From Chloroflexota bacterium (lineage in GTDB: Bacteria; Chloroflexota; Ktedonobacteria; Ktedonobacterales; Ktedonobacteraceae), in assembly GCA_005881995.1 (NCBI GenBank), contig VBHV01000097.1, positions 17,819 through 32,982 on the forward strand: a DNA stretch of 15,164 nucleotides, written 5' to 3'. This document shows, piece by piece, positions 13,478 to 15,164 of this stretch. Below the pieces are notes generated by a model. It was not told the origin of the DNA, searched no databases, and saw only the letters and a list, made by a program, of their open reading frames with translations. Within the stretch, counting starts at the first letter, position 1; the number at the start of each line of letters is the position of its first letter. Both the position numbers and the translations under genes were made by a program.

Positions 13478-13663
13478 AGATTGTAGCACATTGTAACGCG
13501 GTGGTCAATACTCAGGATAAGGTTCCAGTTTTAGCACGACAAAAAGAATAGTGTTAAGAGTCCCCTTGCACATATTCAACAGCAGAAAGCCGTGACTTGT
13601 CCGCCTTACCGCCAATGCCTGTTCGAATCCCGGCGGCAGAGGCATCAGCAAAGGAAATGTACT

Positions 13664-14668
13664 ATGTCAAACAGACCGGCCATTCTGGCCGAAGGACTAC
13701 AAAAATATTACGGAAAGACCCGCGCCCTTGCCGGGCTTGACCTGGTCGCCGAGGAAGGAACCGTACTTGGCCTCCTCGGACCAAACGGCGCAGGCAAGAC
13801 TACCGCCGTACGCATCCTGACCACGCTCTTGAAACCCGACGCGGGTCGGGCAGAGGTTGCCGGGCTTGATGTCGTCAAACACGCCGACGCCATCCGCGCG
13901 CGCATCGGCCTGGCCGGTCAATATGCCGCCGTCGATGAAAACCTCACCGGCTACGAAAACCTGGTAATGTTCGGGCAACTCTATCATTTATCAGGGAAAG
14001 TAGCGCGGCAACGAGCGAACGATCTTCTCGAACGCTTTGACCTTGTCGACGCTGCCAGGCGCACCGTGAAAACCTACTCAGGAGGCATGCGCAGGCGCCT
14101 CGACCTGGCGGCTAGCCTGATCCTGACCCCTCCGGTGCTCTTCCTGGACGAGCCGACGACCGGCCTTGACATACGCGGACGCCTCGCCATGTGGGAGGTC
14201 ATCAGCGCGCTCGTAGCCGATGGCACAACCGTATTACTCACCACCCAGTACCTCGAGGAGGCCGATCAACTTGCGAATCAGATAGCCGTCGTTGACCTTG
14301 GGCGCGTGATTGCCAGAGGCACTTCAGACGAACTGAAAGCCCAGGTAGGAGGCGAGCGGCTCGAGTTCACTGTTGCGTATGAAGGAAATCTGGATGCCGC
14401 AGAACAGGCAATGCGCCCCTACAGTGTAGGTGAAATTCAGGTCATTGCGGATGACCGGCACCTCATTGTCCCGGTATCCAATGGCGCGCAGCTCCTGGCT
14501 TCCGTTGTGCGCGATCTCGATGCCGCCCAGATTCCCGTAGAAGATCTGGCATTGCGCCGTCCCACTCTGGACGATGTCTTCCTGGCGTTGACCGGGCGCA
14601 CAACGACCACAGGCGACCTGTCCAAAGATACGCCGGCCCCACAGCCCCTGGCAAGGAGTACCCGATGA
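13664..14668 (+). CDS. DrrA-type ABC exporter ATP-binding protein
   Basis: A 334-residue ATPase of the DrrA (daunorubicin-resistance) group, the energy-supplying half of a drug or lipid exporter. Motifs: Walker A GPNGAGKT (39-46), Q-loop Q87, signature YSGGM (138-142), Walker B VLFLDEP with D162/E163, and D-loop GLD. The switch segment reads LLTTQYLEEAD with Gln in place of the usual His, as I recall for DrrA proteins. The C-terminal ~100 residues form the extra domain ending LRRPTLDDVFLALTGR, also typical of the group. ATG 13664 is chosen because AAAGGA lies eight bases upstream; the frame is open back to 13592. The stop overlaps the permease start (ATGA), so the two are translationally coupled and should form one complex. 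Confidence 0.93.
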   Translation: MSNRPAILAEGLQKYYGKTRALAGLDLVAEEGTVLGLLGPNGAGKTTAVRILTTLLKPDAGRAEVAGLDVVKHADAIRARIGLAGQYAAVDENLTGYENLVMFGQLYHLSGKVARQRANDLLERFDLVDAARRTVKTYSGGMRRRLDLAASLILTPPVLFLDEPTTGLDIRGRLAMWEVISALVADGTTVLLTTQYLEEADQLANQIAVVDLGRVIARGTSDELKAQVGGERLEFTVAYEGNLDAAEQAMRPYSVGEIQVIADDRHLIVPVSNGAQLLASVVRDLDAAQIPVEDLALRRPTLDDVFLALTGRTTTTGDLSKDTPAPQPLARSTR

Positions 14669-15164
14669 ACATCACCAACTTACGAATAACACAATCACTG
14701 AAACCAGTCGCGCGTCCCAGGCTCTACTGGACAATCGCTGACGCGCTCGTCCTGGCGAAGCGCCACCTGATCCAGATTCCGCGCATCCCTGATGAGCTCA
14801 TCTTCGCGACGATCCAGCCCATCATGTTTGTGCTGCTCTTCCGCTACGTGTTTGGCGGAGCCATCCCAATCAAGGGCACCAGCTATGCTAACTTCCTGAT
14901 GCCTGGCATCTTCACCCAGACCGTGATCTTCGGCGCGACCACCACCGGCATCGGCCTGGCCACAGACCTGCAGCGCGGCCTCGTCGACCGCTTTCGCTCC
15001 TTGCCCATGGCCAAATCTGCCGTCCTCACAGGTCGCACCCTCTCCGACCTGGTACGCAACACCTTCGTGGTCATCGTAATGTGGACGGTCGGCTTGCTGG
15101 TCGGCTTCCGGCCCGAAGGACCAGTCATTTCCTGGTTCGCGGCAGCAGCCATCCTCCTGCTCAC
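14665..15164 (+). CDS. DrrB-type ABC-2 exporter permease, partial
   Basis: The reading frame runs from ATG 14665 to the window end without a stop (166 codons). AAGGAG at 14653-14658 is its ribosome binding site, and ATGA overlaps the ATPase stop. The product fits the ABC-2 membrane subunit: a cytoplasmic N-terminus (ADALVLAKRHLIQIPRIPDE), a first membrane segment (LIFATIQPIMFVLLFRYVFG), then NFLMPGIFTQTVIFGATTTG, the conserved DLQRGLVDRFRSLPMAKSAV loop, and further hydrophobic segments (FVVIVMWTVGLLVGF, WFAAAAILLL). Family members are about 250-280 residues, so roughly 40% is missing. It should form the channel partner of the upstream ATPase. Confidence 0.92.
   Translation, partial: MNITNLRITQSLKPVARPRLYWTIADALVLAKRHLIQIPRIPDELIFATIQPIMFVLLFRYVFGGAIPIKGTSYANFLMPGIFTQTVIFGATTTGIGLATDLQRGLVDRFRSLPMAKSAVLTGRTLSDLVRNTFVVIVMWTVGLLVGFRPEGPVISWFAAAAILLL

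Noticed and set aside
13411..13491. N-terminal extension of the TetR frame to 13491
   Set aside because: It would translate the operator/promoter region; GTG 13413 has a good ribosome binding site and gives a normal TetR N-terminus.
13621..13645. tRNA-like T-loop motif (GTTCGAATCCCGGCGGC)
   Set aside because: The T-stem does not pair (GCCTG against CCCGG), there is no CCA end and no upstream cloverleaf. Not a tRNA, and no integrase is nearby to make it an attachment site.

Overview
The window looks like chromosome from a spore-forming, filamentous Chloroflexota bacterium of the Ktedonobacter type. This is inferred from gene content: a GerW/YtfJ spore protein, a secreted CHAP-domain protein, a SHOCT-like/DUF2089 regulator, a secreted propeller of repeated IWAVG...EHWNG blades, and intergenic repeats around GTAGGGAC-type motifs. 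Base composition is moderate to high GC and coding density is ordinary. No rRNA, complete tRNA, CRISPR array, integrase or transposase was seen.

Layout. Bases 1-803 (+): a small membrane-anchored protein overlapping gerW. Bases 1096-1869 (-): a secreted CHAP amidase/peptidase. Bases 2282-3322 (+): an extended SDR (NAD-dependent epimerase/dehydratase). Bases 3373-4368 (-): a NarL/LuxR response regulator followed by a small zinc-ribbon protein. Bases 4591-4854 (+): a small coiled-coil protein. Bases 4935-6233 (-): a radical SAM protein. Bases 6617-7876 (+): an ECF-like sigma factor broken by a frameshift, then an XRE-type helix-turn-helix protein where an anti-sigma gene would be expected. Bases 8149-10177 (+): a CvpA-like membrane protein and the GTPase HflX. 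Bases 10654-11798 (+): a protein with seven 29-residue repeats overlapping a DUF2089 gene. Bases 11875-12703 (+): a secreted propeller protein with a frameshift after the signal peptide. Bases 12700-13413 (-): a TetR repressor. Bases 13664-15164 (+): a DrrA/DrrB-type ABC exporter whose permease runs off the window end.

How the parts work together. The clearest circuit is TetR plus exporter: a near-consensus promoter (TTGACA, 17 bp, TACAAT) points at the ABC genes, with one operator-like palindrome in its spacer and an inverted second copy just downstream. Three of the four convergent gene junctions each carry a long perfect hairpin without a T-tract, probably two-way terminators. The fourth junction (propeller/TetR) has overlapping stop codons and no hairpin.

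The most unusual points are: the SHOCT-like/29-residue-repeat/DUF2089 pair, where DUF2089-like sequence extends upstream in a second frame with no start codon; three genes that each look interrupted by a frameshift; the start of hflX, which seems to be built from a dispersed intergenic repeat with a related copy right after the gene; and a 168-bp nested inverted repeat downstream of hflX. No defence or biosynthetic system is evident.
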